Below the pieces are notes generated by a model. That model worked only from the letters and a program-made list of their open reading frames with translations, was not told the origin of the DNA and did not search any database. Positions 1-9,559 of a stretch of DNA of 64,000 nt are shown here, piece by piece. How positions within the stretch are numbered: the stretch's first letter is position 1; each line of letters begins with the position of its first letter. The position numbers were made by a program, and so were the translations under genes. Source of the DNA: Podocnemis expansa (taxonomy: Eukaryota; Chordata; Testudines; Podocnemididae); assembly GCA_007922195.1 (NCBI GenBank), contig ML681990.1, forward strand, positions 41,260,942-41,324,941, read 5' to 3'.

Positions 1-305
1 CAGCCCCCTTTCTGGGGCTGTGGGACAGCCCTCAACACCCTGGCCAGGGTGCTGAGGGTCAAATGTTGTTTCAGAACACTTTGTTCCAAAACAACATGTC
101 CCAACGGGGTTGTTTCGAAACAACGCCTTTCGAAACAACGTTGTTTCGAAAGGGAATGGGGTTTAAGTTGTTTCGAAACACCGCCGTTGTTTCAAAACAA
201 TGGAACCTGTTTTTTCAAAACAATGGTACGTCATGTCAACATGGCATTTCTTATTTTGAAACAACCTCTGTTGTTTTGAAATAAGAAGTGTGTGTGAACA
301 TACCC
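1..305. mobile_element. MITE with palindromic TTCGAA body (left end beyond window)
   Basis: The body is packed with self-complementary units such as GTTGTTTCGAAACAAC at 109-124 and decayed versions where TTCGAA has become TTCAAA or TTTGAA. The right end reads GTGTGAACATACCC at about 292-305, a diverged form of the GTGTAGACATACCC end of other MITEs in this window. Bases 1-60 are a GC-rich core. The left inverted repeat lies outside the window. It directly abuts a family-A LTR and probably inserted into it. Confidence 0.6.
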
Positions 306-1030
306 AGTGGGGCTAGCTAAATGACTGTAGCACCTCAGCCCATGAATAGGGGGAGGGGCATCTGTGTTTGAAAACAAACACAGATGCTTTGTTGGGGAGA
401 ATCTGCTTGCTATGGACAGAAAAATACCATCTTAGAAGCAACTGCAAGATACTGAGCCTATCCACATGGCCAAGATGGCCTGAGCTGGCTGAACAACACC
501 AATAGTTAATATTGTGGGTAAGAATTAGGAGAACAGATTAAAGAGCAATCTTGGAATAATGTCAGTAGACTAGCATGCGTTTTATATCTTTTACTTGGTA
601 GTAGTAACTCCTTTATTAAATGATTGTGTATTGATTTACTATGTATTCACTTAAAATCATAATCAATGAATTAGGTTTTATCTAAAGGTGTGTGGACTTT
701 AGAAGTGTGAATCAGAGTGGCTGAGTCAATCCATTTCTATGACAAATGGACAGATGTGAGTCTACGGTGATTGGGGGTGGGTCCCAATCTCTGTAGGATG
801 GGAGTTCCCAGTATAGTGTCTGGGGAACAGGGTTGCTGAATTGGGAACAGTCTCACAGGTGGCCAGAGAGTGCACACACACTGCCTGGGACCAATTACAT
901 GCAGGAGGCTAGCGTGGATTGACTCAGGAGTGAGTGGCCACCTGGCAAAGTGAGGTAAACCAGAGCTCAGGAGTGGAGATTATGGGTCAAAGTGGCACAC
1001 CAGACCAGATTCTCGGAGCAGCCTGTCACA
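306..1030 (+). mobile_element. Partial LTR, family A, copy 1
   Basis: Homologous to the complete solo LTR at 30604-31822. Shared stretches include CTAGCTAAAT near its left edge, CCTATCCACATGG at about 458-470, and a final part with TCCCAATC, CTGTAGGATGG and ACCAGACCAG. It ends ...CCTGTCACA at 1030, matching the TGTCACA end of the complete copy. The 5' part is missing or displaced beyond the MITE at 1-305. No protein is encoded. Identity as an LTR rests on the complete copy, which has TG...CA ends and a 5-bp duplication. Confidence 0.65.
358..387. repeat. Perfect 13-bp hairpin with AAAA loop
   Basis: GCATCTGTGTTTG (358-370) is followed by AAAA and its exact complement (375-387). The corresponding part of the sibling LTR at 30604-31822 has no such hairpin, so it is specific to this copy. 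Confidence 0.8.
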
Positions 1031-1856
1031 AGGAGGCAAAATGACTCTGTCCAGAGACATTTCTGTGAAAAAGCAGCAGGAGAGGGAATAATGGGATGCC
1101 AGCACACTCAGAAAGGATGTGTATATGTGAGTTCCACTGAGAAACTTGCTTCAGTAGGAATGAGAATGAGGCACCAATGGAAGTACTATTGGTACTAGCT
1201 TCTGTAAGGGCTGGTGTTGAGCTGAACCAGACTGGGATCCCTGTATGGGGTCACCAAGGAGGAGCTAGTAGGGATTTTAGGACATGCCAGTATTTACAAG
1301 CCAGTGAGCTTAAAGTGGAAGACAGGGATTTCTATGAACATGGATAAGATGAACTACAGTATGCATTAATGTGAAAAAACTGATGTTAGGCTTCATGGCC
1401 AGGGGAGGGGGAGAGATCACTCTTTGCTATATGAATTAAAATGATAGTCGTAATTGCTTTCTATATTCATGGCATGCTCTGACATTCCCCTTAGAAACCT
1501 AACCTTAAGAAACCTTTTAAGGATGATGACCTTAAAAGATAATGCTTGCTGGAAAGGAGGAACTCTGGTTGACAGTGGCTTTGATAAGTTTGGTCATGTG
1601 CTTCTCCTGAAAAACATTTAAGCGTGTCCTTGCACAGCAGGAGCCTCCTACCAATCTGTGGGGAGTGCATCTAGAATGCAAATGCTGAGAACAAGTTATC
1701 CATAGATTGCCCCTTACAATTTTAGCTATAATTATCTCTCAATCTGATGCTGAGCAGCATTTGAAATTATGCCAAAGCTACTCCTGCTGATTCATCCACT
1801 CAGTCGAATGGAATCAAGGTGTGGAATCCACTCCCTTCTGCTTCTGTTAACAGCTT
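1031..1856. other. No recognised feature
   Basis: AT-rich, non-repetitive by eye; reading frames are short and unconvincing. It lies between a family-A LTR and the Gmr1-like element and may be old intergenic sequence. Confidence 0.5.
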
Positions 1857-2818
1857 TGTAGGTGGGTAGCTGCAGGCTGGCCCTTCCTCAGTGTCTTTAT
1901 TTGAAGGGAGGCTATACCTCTTTGCTGTCCCAGCCTTTGCACAACACCATCCTGTGGGAAAATTAATGGAAAAGGGGCCTGGCCCAAGCAGGACACACAA
2001 ATCCCAGAATCTTTAGCCCCACCAGTCCCCAGGCAGGGCAGGGCTGGTAAGGAGTCCTTAGCCCACCCAGCCAGGACCTCAACCCACCAGGGCCCCAAGC
2101 AGTATACACAGATACCAGTGGTTCATTGGCAAAAGCACCATAAAGTTAAATGCCTAGAACTACTGCTTGCCCATAAAACCAGAGCAGTATGACAAGGAAG
2201 TGGGGAGGGGGACACAGGCCCACTCAACTCCACTGCACCCCAGTCCAGGGCCCTACCATCAGTGGGGCATCACACTACTGGGTCAGCAGGGCTCCAGCCG
2301 CAACATACTGCCTCTGGCCTCACTGGGGCACAATCTGCCCACAGGAGGGTTCCCTGGGGCACTTCGTCCTTCTGTCGGCAAAGCTAGCCTGTGTTCTGGG
2401 GCTCAGTAATGCCCCTCCTGATACTCTGCAAGCAGCAAAGCACACAGACCATTGGTGGCTTCTGTAGCTGAGAGCTCCTTGAGGTCTGGGTCTGAAGGCA
2501 GCTCTAGTAGTTTCCCCAGGTCTTCTCCTACAGGGAATTCTAGTAATTCCCTTGGCTCTGTGCCTGCCCAAATTCTGGGTAGTTCATCTCTGAGAAGGTT
2601 GGAGTCCTCAGCAGAATGTGGCTCAGGCAGCAGACCAAACATGTCCAGCTCCTTTAGCAGCTTGCTCCAGACTCAGACTTCAGGCCTGCCCTTTTTATTT
2701 CCTGTTTCTGCTTTGACTCTGATCTTCTGCTTCCATGTCCTGGGCCAGGAAGTTCCCAGCTCTGTCCAATGGGGAGAGTGCAGCCCTCCCTCAGCATCCT
2801 GCTCAGAGGGAAGTCACA
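1857..2818 (-). repeat. 3' LTR of the Gmr1-like element
   Basis: On the minus strand it starts TGTGACTTCC at 2818 and ends ...CCTACA at 1857, the TG...CA signature. The part 1857-2474 aligns with 8134-8636, for example around CCTCTTTGCTGT and CAGCCTTTGCACAA. The upstream half also resembles the solo LTR at 48515-49573. Minus-strand frame 2642-2403 encodes an acidic repetitive peptide (see Findings). Confidence 0.8.
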
Positions 2819-2827
2819 CCTCTTTGC
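2819..2827 (-). promoter_or_regulatory. Polypurine tract
   Basis: The minus strand reads GCAAAGAGG immediately before the TG of the 3' LTR, as expected for the plus-strand DNA primer of an LTR retrotransposon. Confidence 0.6.
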
Positions 2828-2910
2828 TACACATGCACCTCTGAAGTCCAGCTCTCGGTTTCTGGAGCTGGCCCTGACTCCTTTCCCTGTGCACAACATG
2901 GCATCTGCAT

Positions 2911-3405
2911 TTACATGGTCTTTACTGGCCTCACAAGGTGGTCCTTACCGCCCCAGTGTTGAATAGTGTACACAAAGGGTTGCATGGCAAGGGGCAAGGT
3001 ACCACTGCAGCAACCAGGCATTGGTATCCTTTGTTTGTTGTAACCACCAGTGAAGGTGCATGGTTGGTGATAACCACAAAGGGGCATCCCAGGAAGTAAT
3101 GTCTTAAGACCCTCCACCACCCATTTCACAGCCAAAGCCTCCTTCTCAACTGTCACGTACTTCTGCTGCCAGGGGAATGATTTGCAGTTAATGAAAAGGA
3201 CCGAGTGTTCCTCGCCACCCATGTCCTGCGTGAGGACGGGCCCCAGTCCTATGGCCAAGGTGCCTGTCAGTAAGAGGAAGTGGCAATAGAAATCAGAGCT
3301 GTAGGGAACCAGACCTGACAGAGCCTTGAAGACTTCCTTGCAACCCACTGTCCATCATGCATGCAGCTGCTGATCCTTTGTCAATGGGTCCATGAAGGGA
3401 GTGGC
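2911..3405 (-). pseudogene. RNase H domain of pol (degenerate)
   Basis: The Ty3/gypsy RNase H would degrade template RNA during reverse transcription. The frame 3348-2911 carries the hallmark TVEKEALAVKW with the conserved Glu and a preceding segment where family members have a TDAS motif. Here the first catalytic Asp codon is GGC (Gly) at 3262-3264. A final HWGGKDH segment corresponds to the family's C-terminal HRxGxxH region. The sequence between RT and this domain resumes at about 3405, just past the inserted LTR at 3411-4427. No integrase follows it, and the polypurine tract and LTR come next, so RNase H is the last pol domain. It is non-functional because of frame breaks and the lost Asp. 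Confidence 0.78.
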
Positions 3406-3410
3406 AGTGG

Positions 3411-4427
3411 TGTGACAGGATGCTCCCCAGATCCAATCCGGTGTGCTGCTGTGACCTCCCAATTCCCAATCCTGAACGCCACTTCATCTCACTTTGCCAA
3501 GTGACTACTCACTCCTGAGTCAATCCACTCTGGCCTCTGGCGTGCAATCAGTCCCAAGCAGTGAGTGTACACTCTCTGACTACTCAAGGACAGTCCCACT
3601 GCAAGCACCCCTGGGCCCAGTTACCACATCAAGAGCCACTGTCTACAGAGATTGAGGTACACTCCCAAGCACAATACACCTGTCTGTCCATTTCACAAAA
3701 AAATGGATTGTGCCCAGCCTTCTTAACTCACACCCTCTAAAGACCACACAGCTTTAGATAAAACAACTACTAGTTTATTGATCAGTTTATAATTCTAAGT
3801 AAGAATATGGCCAGTCATTGCAGAATCACACTATAAATGAGTCAGGAGTGACCACAAGGAAATAAAAGGTAAAACACACATACTAACCTAACATCTCTAC
3901 TTAAACTGACCTCATAGTTCAGGTTCATGCTCAGGGTGTTCAGCTGCCAAATGTTTGTACAGCCAGTTTCTGCCTGAGACCAGGCAGGACCCACATCTTA
4001 GTTAGAGTTGTTTCAAGATTGGAGAGGCCCAGGCCAAAAGCTCTAAATCCCTCCAAGTGTCTTTCTCTGTTCCAAAAACCTGCTCTGACCCCTCCCTTTC
4101 TGGGCAGTGGTGATATCTTTGTCTTATCTGAGCCAAGGAACTTAATTAGCATAGCTTTGTCACCTCCAGATGCCCACCTGCTGGCTGTTGGAAGAGAGCT
4201 CTGTCTGTCTCGCATCCCCCCCGAGCTGAATATGCTACATGTCTATGCACGTGCATGAAGTTGTAGGAAATATGATATCATGCCAATCATGTACAATAGG
4301 TTGTGAGCATCTATAAAGAAACATCGCACGGTGTAATTGGCAACAGATCATACAATCACAGTGTATAAGTGAGCTGAAAAATCATATAGATTATAACCCA
4401 GGGTACACAGATGTGCATCCTTTGACA
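3411..4427 (-). mobile_element. Solo LTR, family A, copy 4, inserted in pol
   Basis: On the minus strand it starts TGTCAAAGGATGCACATC at 4427 and ends ...CCTGTCACA at 3411. It shares a long stretch with copy 1, including GTGGATTGACTCAGGAGTGA. It falls exactly where the pol reading breaks: RT ends with VPNFPTL just above 4427 and the RT-RNase H linker resumes below 3411. The flanks 4428-4432 (CCTTA on minus) and 3406-3410 (CCACT on minus) could be a decayed 5-bp duplication. The interruption of a protein by this copy confirms that it is a separate, later insertion. Confidence 0.75.
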
Positions 4428-5341
4428 TAAGGTAGGAAAGTTAGGTACAAAGTGCCAATAGTATCTATCCAACCCTAGGAACTGCTGCACTTGCTTCTTG
4501 ATGACCAGCGCCAGGTACTCTTGAAGAGTCTCTGCACATTCCCAACCAAAGGTTGCAGGTTCCCCCTGCCCAGTGTATTGCCAAGGTAGGTGGTCTCCCA
4601 CCACCCTATGCAACACTTCTTTGAATTTGCAGTTAGGCCAGCATCCCATAGGGTTGTCAGGACCACAGCAACCTGGGAAAGGCGTTCTTCCCTATGACGT
4701 CATCTAAATAGGTAGTAGCATATGCTAGGTGGAACAACAGGGGTCAATCCATGAGGCCCTGGAACATCGTGGGAGCTCCATGGAAGCTGAACAGTAGCTA
4801 GATAAACTGGTACAGTCTACTGGACTTGACAAAGACAGTCTTTTCCCTTGACTTTGGTTCAAGGAAGATCTGCCAGTACCCCTTTGTGAGGTCCAAGATG
4901 GTGAAATACTGGGACTCTACAAGATGGTCAGGCAGTTCATCAGCCTGGGGCATGGGATAGGCATTAAATTTCTAAATGGTTCTAAATGGTATTTACCTAG
5001 CAGAAGTCGATACAAAAGTGGCATGACAAGCACTATTGGGCTATGCTACTCGCTGGCCCTTGGCTCAGTCACCCCCCACTCTAGCATTTCCTGAACCTCT
5101 CATTCAATCACCATTTGGTTGCTATGTGGACAACCTCTCTCAGGGGGTCTAAATATCATGGTGCACCGCGATGGTCTCTCTGGGCAATGCCGGTAAAGGT
5201 TTGGGCAAAGGCCTCCAAGAGGTATTTGCCCTGTTGCCTCTGTTTTCCAGTAAGATTATCACTCAATGAGTGCTTGCCCACATCAGTTGCATCTGCAACT
5301 TGTGGCCCAAGGTCCAGATCAGAAGGATACAGGGCAATCAT
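4428..5341 (-). pseudogene. Reverse transcriptase domain of pol (degenerate)
   Basis: Would copy the element RNA into DNA. The catalytic box TTYLDDVI is intact at 4692-4716, with YLDD exactly at 4699-4710. Downstream on the minus strand is the thumb and connection part, with LTAN..KC at about 4625 and FLGLDRYYWHFVPNF at about 4490-4440, a strong Ty3/gypsy signature. The upstream frame 5341-5156 holds the linker with YLLEAFAQTFTG, typical of the region just before RT. Several frameshifts and stops separate these blocks. The domain lies downstream of integrase, which is the unusual order. Confidence 0.8.
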
Positions 5342-5599
5342 GAGTCCCTCTATCTAATGCCAAGGTTTCAGCAGCTTAATGTGATACACCTGCCTTTTCT
5401 TCCTTGGGTCAGGTTGCCAAATTTCAAAGTTCACAGGACCCATCTGTTGAATGCGCTCACAGGGGCCTTGCCACCAGTTAGGATTTGGTCAATGAGAGCA
5501 ATACCAGGACCTTGTCACCAGATCAAAGATCCAGGTCCACATGCCTAATTATAGGTCCACAGCAGGGTAGCTTGTGCATCCTGGCAGTTTGTGCAGGCC

Positions 5600-6480
5600 A
5601 GGGTTCTCACCTGTCTCAGGGAATCTTGGAGCCCCTTGACATATTACAGACAATCTCTGGTGCGAGACAGCATCTGTTCCCAAGTCTTGCATACGAGGTC
5701 CAGTATGCCTCTGCGCTATCAGCCATAAAGGAGCTCAAAGGGAGAGAATCAGGTTGAGGAGTGGGGTACCTCATTGACTGCAATGAGAAGGGGAGAGGCG
5801 GGGAATCAATTGGACCTACCACAAAAGGTCCTCTGAAGAGAAGTTCCTCAGGCCAGTGTACCCTTGAGGGTCTAGTTAAATCTCTCAACTAACCCATCAG
5901 TCTGCAGCTGGTATGCTGATGTCCAGATTTTCTTGATGCCAATGATCTCACATACTTCCCAAAGAAGATGAAATTAGTCTCCTGGTCCAAAAACAATTCT
6001 TGGGACAACCCCGTCCCTGCAAAGACCTTCAGGAGTTCCCCAGTGATGGTCTGGGCCCTTGTGTTCTTCAACAGGGTGGCCTCAGGCAAGTGGGTGGCAT
6101 AGTCCACAATAACCAAGAGGTAGCAAAAGCTGTCTACACTCCTCCCTGGGAGCCAACCAGGTCAACAGAGACTAATTCAAAGGATGTCCCAACCAATGGG
6201 ACTCAAGGCACGCTGGCCAGCACAGCTCACTGGCACTCCAGACATGATGCACAGTAGTCCTTGACCTCTTGATATACCTCAGGCCAAAACAACCATGCCA
6301 GAATGCAGGCCAATATCTTGTCCATGCTCAGGTACTCCATCGCCAGGAAATCATGTGCCAGATGCATCACCCTTCTGTGATGAAGCTGGGGCACCAGCAG
6401 CTGGGCTCAAGCCTCCTGGGTGACGGAGTCCCATCTGAGTCAGTAGAGTCTGTCCTGCTACAATTCAAATCATCTCCATT
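5600..6480 (-). pseudogene. Integrase domain of pol (degenerate), upstream of RT
   Basis: Would insert the cDNA into the genome. The core frame 6116-5889 begins VIVDYATHLPEATLL and contains FLDQETNF. These hold the first two catalytic Asp residues, codons 6102-6104 and 5985-5987. Below it, remnants of the HPQTDGLVERFN-type region (5890-5910, broken by a frameshift) and a PFSL..MRYPTPQ segment at about 5800-5750 match the end of the core. Cys-containing remnants near 6240 correspond to the HHCC zinc region. Integrase is closer to gag than RT is, unlike ordinary gypsy elements and retroviruses. Confidence 0.8.
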
Positions 6481-6899
6481 GGGTGGCCTGCTAGGGGTCC
6501 ATCACGACCCCGTTTACCACAGCTAACTGGATGTAGGCCCAGCTAAGAGTAGGATGTTATCTTTGCTCTTGGCAAAAGTCAGATATGGGTTCCTCAAAAC
6601 TGTCCCTGCTGTCCCTTGTATGGTCTGCCATTTCCTTGGGACTGACAAGAGGTGCTCTACTCAGGATGTCTTATCTGGGGTGGATCCTTCTTCCAGGGCC
6701 ATCCCCACTGGGACACCTTGGTGACCCACAGTCCATAGCACATCTGCAAAAGCAGTCCAGTCCCTCACAAAAATCACAGGATAGAGAAGTCAGGCATCCA
6801 GACTCACTGGGAGCACATGGTCACCTCCTTGACGGTCAAGATGACGGGGAGTTTTGGGTATGTCCTCAAGTCTCCATATATATATCAAAACCCAATCTG

Positions 6900-6980
6900 C
6901 CCAAGGATGTGGCCATCTTCAGGGACTAACTCCCTAAAGATGAGGGTCTGCCCATACCCTGAGTTGCCCAGGGCCTGCAC
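6900..6980 (-). pseudogene. Aspartic protease active-site region (Asp changed to Asn)
   Basis: Retrotransposon protease, which would cleave Gag and Pol. The minus-strand frame at 6980-6926 reads VQALGNSGYGQTLIFREL, the ALxDSGxxxTLI active-site region of retropepsins. The catalytic Asp codon is AAC (Asn) at 6963-6965. The flap region below 6900 is broken by stops. It sits between the zinc knuckle and integrase, as expected. Confidence 0.7.
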
Positions 6981-7084
6981 ATATCTTCAAGCAAAGTACA
7001 CCTGTACAGCAATCTTCAGGGTGGATCACTCCCATGCCTGTCCTTCCTCAGCATAGACAAGGACAAAATTTAAAGTCCATCACC

Positions 7085-8059
7085 CAGTACTGACATCGGA
7101 GGTGTCCTATTTGGCCACAGGTGAAGCAATGCCCTACCCTGGCTGAAGTAGCCCAGTCCGTTGTTCCTTGGAGATGATTTTGGGAGTTCTGCAGATTGAG
7201 CTGGCCTTCCTTTGCTTGCCTGAGTGGCTGGGCAGTGAGGTGGCTGCAACCCAAGGTGGACTGGAGTAGACTGGACTCAGGGAGGGGCACAGGGTTGACC
7301 CACCCAGAGGGCTCCTACTGAGGCCAGGTGAGGTCAGTTCTTCCATCAGTTACACTGCCTGGCTCAAAGTGGTGGGGCTGTGCTGCATCACCCAGTTATT
7401 TCTGTAGGCTGGCAGGATATGTAGGAACTGTTCCACCACTATCTGTTTTGTCAGACTGATGGTGGAGCAGATCTCTGGTTGCAGCCACCACTGGCAAGTG
7501 TCTCTGAGTTCTTGGGCCACGGCCAAGGACCTAGCCCCAGGGAGGGTGCAGAATGTTTTCCTCCAGAACTGGTGCTAAAATGTTTTGGGACTGATGTCTA
7601 GCACATCGATGATGACAGCCTTCATGAACCAGTAATCCCAGGCCTCATCATCCAGGAGTGCCTGGTAGGCAGTCTGAGGAATCCCACGTAGGTGGGGGGA
7701 GCCAAAAGAGTGACCTGCTGCTCTGGAGTCCAACCTGCGGTGGATGCAATACATTCAAAGGTGGTCAGTAAAGCTTTGAGATTGTCACATGCACCCAGCT
7801 TTTTGATGTAAAGTAAAAATGGAGTGGGGCCAGTAGTGGGTGCCCCAGAGTCTGCCATAAAGGCTGAGCTGGGCAGCACGGTACCTAATTGCTGGGCATA
7901 TTGTTGCTGGTCCTGCTTCTGGGCTCCCAGCTCACAAACTAGTTTCTGCTGCTGTGCCCCCAGAGTCTGGAGCAGCTGTTGTTGCTGTTGCAGCTGGGTG
8001 GCATGCTTCTGTTCCTGCATCTCAGTCCACTGGGTTATACATTTGTTCAGATCCATCAT
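7085..8059 (-). pseudogene. gag with coiled N-terminus, SCAN-like segment and zinc knuckle (degenerate)
   Basis: Gag forms the particle and binds RNA. The start codon at 8059 opens a Gln-rich, coiled-coil-like N-terminus (residues about 15-60). Then comes a segment with CDNLKALLTTFE and TPEQQVTLLAP, typical of Gmr1-like Gag. After a frameshift near 7675 the frame continues with AYQALLDDEAWDYW and, at about 7512-7345, LRDTC..WLQPE, VVEQFLHILP and a final WV..H.P block. This order and spacing match the SCAN domain. TAG near 7575 and TAA near 7352 interrupt it. A CCHC knuckle at 7128-7093 (CFTCGQIGHLRC) has only two residues between His and the last Cys where four are usual. Confidence 0.75.
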
Positions 8060-8133
8060 TCTCCTGGTTTGGTGTCTTGGTCAGCATCCCCTTTGTCATC
8101 AAGAAATGATGAATATATGCATTCTCTATCATA

Positions 8134-8640
8134 TGTAGGCAGGTGGCTGCAGATTGGCCCTCCCACGGCATCCCAGTTGGAGGGACTCCACACCTCTTTG
8201 CTGTTCCAGCCTTTGCACAATACCGTCCTCTAGGGAAAACAGCAGAAAAAGAGGATCAGCCCAAGCAGGGCAGGCAAGTCCCAGAGTCTTCAGCCCCTGG
8301 CCACCAGGTGGGGTAGGGCTGGTAAACACATAGATTCATTACTGTTTACTTGTAAACCCAGGGTGGCATGACAGGGATGGAGAGGAGGACACAGGTCTGC
8401 CCAGCTCCACTGTGTTCCAGCCCAAGGCCTTGACTTGCCACTGGTTCAGTAGCGCTCCATCTGCAACACACCAGCTCTGGCCCCATTGGGGCAAAGTCCT
8501 CCCACAGTCAGGTTCCCGGGGCCACTTCCTCCTTCAGCCTCCAAGGGACCCCTGTGTTCTGGAGCTCAATAGTACTCCTCTGGGTACTCTGCAAGCAGCA
8601 CACCACACAATCCAGCTGAGGATTCTGCAGTCAGGAGCCG
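8134..8640 (-). repeat. 5' LTR of the Gmr1-like element, truncated
   Basis: Aligns with 1857-2474. On the minus strand it ends ...CTACA at 8134. Homology fades at about 8636-8640, so the U3 start is missing and no target duplication can be scored for the whole element. A frame ending GVLLAEYPEEYY (about 8605-8570) matches the peptide end seen in the other two LTR copies. Confidence 0.75.
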
Positions 8641-9116
8641 ACAGAGAGGCAATAATCTTGTGTGGAAGGTTCACTGCAGTAATCTAGCCCAGGCTAGACT
8701 GACAGTCATAACGTCATCCAATAGGAGCAGTAAAGAGTCATTCCTTTCTGTGGTACAAAGACCCTGGCCTAGCCATCTCAGAGCAGGAACAAAGAACTGA
8801 GTCAACAGTGGTGCTACTTGCTTGTCCTACATAGATGCTCTTACTGGGTGAACCCACCTTTGCTGAGCAGAGTCCTACAAGTCCTGTTACTAATCAGCTG
8901 TACAGGTTTACCCAATTCCAGTGATGAGATTTATTGAGCATGAGTACTAATCCCTGCCAAGAGTATAATAAATACATTGGACATGATCCTTAGCTGATGT
9001 AAATCAGCATGAACCCATTGATTTCAATTGAATATGACAATATATACCAGCTAAGGGGATATATTTCATGGCTAAAATGTCTTTACTGTTCTATGTGGAA
9101 GGAAATAGGAGTCTCA
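8641..9116. other. Intergenic; one old palindromic repeat
   Basis: Nothing coding is seen. 8979-9055 (TTAGCTGATGTAAATCAGC onward, with TTGATTTCAA in the middle) belongs to the old self-complementary repeats found elsewhere in this window. Confidence 0.5.
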
Positions 9117-9559
9117 GGCTACGTCTATACCAAAAACCTTAGTTCGGACTTGCTTAGTCCAAACTCAGTAGTTTGAAGTTAGCTCAAAATAAATGCAGTT
9201 TTTTAGTTTGAAGTAGCCACCCTTTTTTTTAGTTCAAACTAACTTTTAAGTTTGAACTAAAACAAAGCAGCAAGTTCAAACTGAAAGTTAGTTCAAACTA
9301 AAAAAAATGTTAAGTTCAAACTAACTGCTAGTTCGAACTTTTTAATTTGAACGACCATATCTACATGGGGCTAGTTTGAACTAAATATGCAAATTAGTTT
9401 GAACTAGGCAGTTAGTTTAGACTAACCAGGAGAACTAAGTAGTTCAAACTAAGCTAAATTCTTTTTTTAGTTCGATTGGCAAAGCCTAATGTAGACAGTG
9501 TTCAAATTAGTTTGAATTAAGGCTCTTTAGTTTCAACTAATTTGCTGGTGTAGACATAA
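9117..9559. mobile_element. MITE with AGTTCGAACT-type palindromic body
   Basis: The ends are imperfect inverted repeats: ACGTCTATACCA at the left, and the right end reads as TATGTCTACACCA on the complement. The interior is almost entirely variants of AGTTYRAACT, mostly with TTCGAA decayed to TTTGAA or TTCAAA. No coding capacity. Confidence 0.75.

Larger units (their letters stand above)
1857..8640 (-). mobile_element. Gmr1-like LTR retrotransposon, degenerate, integrase upstream of RT
   Basis: On the minus strand the order is 5' LTR (8134-8640, truncated), gag (8059-7085), protease (around 6965), integrase (about 6480-5600), RT (about 5340-4428), RNase H (3405-2911), polypurine tract, 3' LTR (2818-1857). 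The protein motifs are Ty3/gypsy-like, but integrase precedes RT. In this superfamily that order is known from Gmr1-type elements, whose Gag is also the relative of the vertebrate SCAN domain. All reading frames carry frameshifts and stops, the two LTRs are clearly diverged, and a 1-kb foreign LTR interrupts pol. The element is therefore old and inactive. A possible initiator-Met-like primer site follows the 5' LTR below 8134, but the match is weak. Confidence 0.82.

Noticed and set aside
2452..2844. 130-codon plus-strand frame, Ser-rich
   Set aside because: Antisense to the 3' LTR of the Gmr1-like element; the element's own strand is minus.
8116..8133. Initiator-Met tRNA primer-binding site after the 5' LTR
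   Set aside because: The match to the tRNA 3' end needs gaps and a 2-base offset, so it is not listed as a feature.
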